DNA of 5,184 nt, taken from the NCBI GenBank assembly GCA_023390695.1, contig JAEWCJ010000296.1, forward strand, positions 1 through 5,184. The letters are read 5' to 3'. Positions within the stretch are counted from its first letter, which is position 1. Every line of letters starts with the position of its first letter. The position numbers and the translations under genes were made by a program. The stretch comes from Pseudomonadota bacterium. GTDB lineage: Bacteria; Pseudomonadota; Alphaproteobacteria; Rhizobiales; Xanthobacteraceae. Under the pieces are notes generated by a model. It was not told the DNA's origin and did not search any database. It saw only the letters and a program-made list of their open reading frames with translations. Shown piece after piece: positions 4,901 to 5,184 of this stretch.

Positions 4901-5184
4901 ATGACATCAATAAGCGACGCCCTTCCGAAAGTCCTTGAGCGTATCGACGCCGATCTCGACAAGAGCCTTGCGCGCCTGTTCGACTTCCTGCGCCTGCAAT
5001 CGATCTCGACCGACCCGGCCTATGCCGATCAATGCAAGGCGGCGGCGGAATTCATGGCGCAGGATCTGCAGAGCCTCGGCCTCGCCGCCGAAGTGCGGCC
5101 GACCGGCGGGCATCCGGTGGTGCTGGCGAAATCGGATGGCGGCAATGGCAACGGGCCGCGGGTTCTCTTCTACGGGCATTACGA
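4901..5184 (+). CDS. M20-family metallopeptidase, N-terminal part (cut by window end)
   Basis: This is the 5' part of an M20/M25/M40-type zinc hydrolase (dipeptidase, ArgE/DapE-like superfamily), cytosolic with no signal peptide. The 94 complete codons show the usual N-terminal layout: a helix DADLDKSLARLFDFLRLQSIST (16-37) with the family's F-L-x-[IL]-x-S-[IV]-S motif, CKAAAEFMAQDLQSLGLAAEVRPTGGHPVVLAK (45-77), and RVLFYGHY (87-94). The window stops two bases into the codon for the Asp of the H-x-D motif; H93 would be a metal ligand in this family, and the Asp lies next to the catalytic centre. The GGHPVVLAK to LFYGHYD layout points to the CNDP/PepV-like dipeptidase branch rather than strict ArgE or DapE, but the substrate cannot be assigned. 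The ATG at 4901 has GAGAGG 6 nt upstream. The repeat ending at 4884 occupies its leader. Confidence 0.93.
   Translation, partial: MTSISDALPKVLERIDADLDKSLARLFDFLRLQSISTDPAYADQCKAAAEFMAQDLQSLGLAAEVRPTGGHPVVLAKSDGGNGNGPRVLFYGHY

Noticed and set aside
3826..4962. 378-codon minus-strand open frame spanning the end of the ATPase, ABM-like and M20 gene starts
   Set aside because: It runs antisense through three better-supported genes and across the palindromic repeat. Its GMAGTSPAMT segment is simply the repeat translated, and no domain is visible.

Overview
The window looks like a chromosomal core segment of a GC-rich alphaproteobacterium, most likely of the order Hyphomicrobiales (Rhizobiales; Bradyrhizobium/Nitrobacteraceae or Xanthobacteraceae-like). 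This rests on the codon use, the protein sequences, and a palindromic repeat at 4798-4884 whose reverse-strand translation includes GMAGTSPAMT, a peptide I recall from spurious frames across repeats in that group. Genus-level assignment is inference. No mobile element, phage gene, tRNA, rRNA or CRISPR array is visible.

Left half, minus strand (read from 2604 down to 12): a small DUF2267/DUF2780-like protein gene, a helix-hairpin-helix DUF4332 gene, then folP, folB and folK. These last three encode dihydropteroate synthase, dihydroneopterin aldolase and HPPK. The fol genes overlap by 4 nt at each junction (ATGA and GTGA), so they are almost certainly translationally coupled. They cover three consecutive steps of folate synthesis: FolB makes 6-hydroxymethyl-dihydropterin, FolK pyrophosphorylates it, and FolP condenses it with p-aminobenzoate. 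The two upstream uncharacterised genes are separated by 47 and 58 nt and may share the transcript. A TTGACA box just upstream of folP could also give the fol genes their own promoter.

Middle (2605-2845): a 241-nt divergent intergenic region. It holds two short perfect inverted repeats, one lying over a candidate -35 box for the rightward gene. It contains no convincing small gene.

Right half, plus strand: a complete 544-aa HerA/FtsK-like P-loop ATPase (DUF853/YjgR family), overlapping by 4 nt (GTGA) a 102-aa antibiotic-biosynthesis-monooxygenase-like (dimeric alpha-beta barrel) protein. After a 115-nt gap filled by the two-hairpin repeat comes the 5' end of an M20-family metallopeptidase gene, cut by the window edge inside its first metal-binding motif.

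No new multi-gene system can be demonstrated here. The signals most worth a second look are the covarying hairpin pair in front of the M20 gene, a CCTCTC tract that could mask that gene's Shine-Dalgarno, the four-residue-spaced glycine pattern at the C-terminus of the ATPase, and the dyad over its putative promoter.
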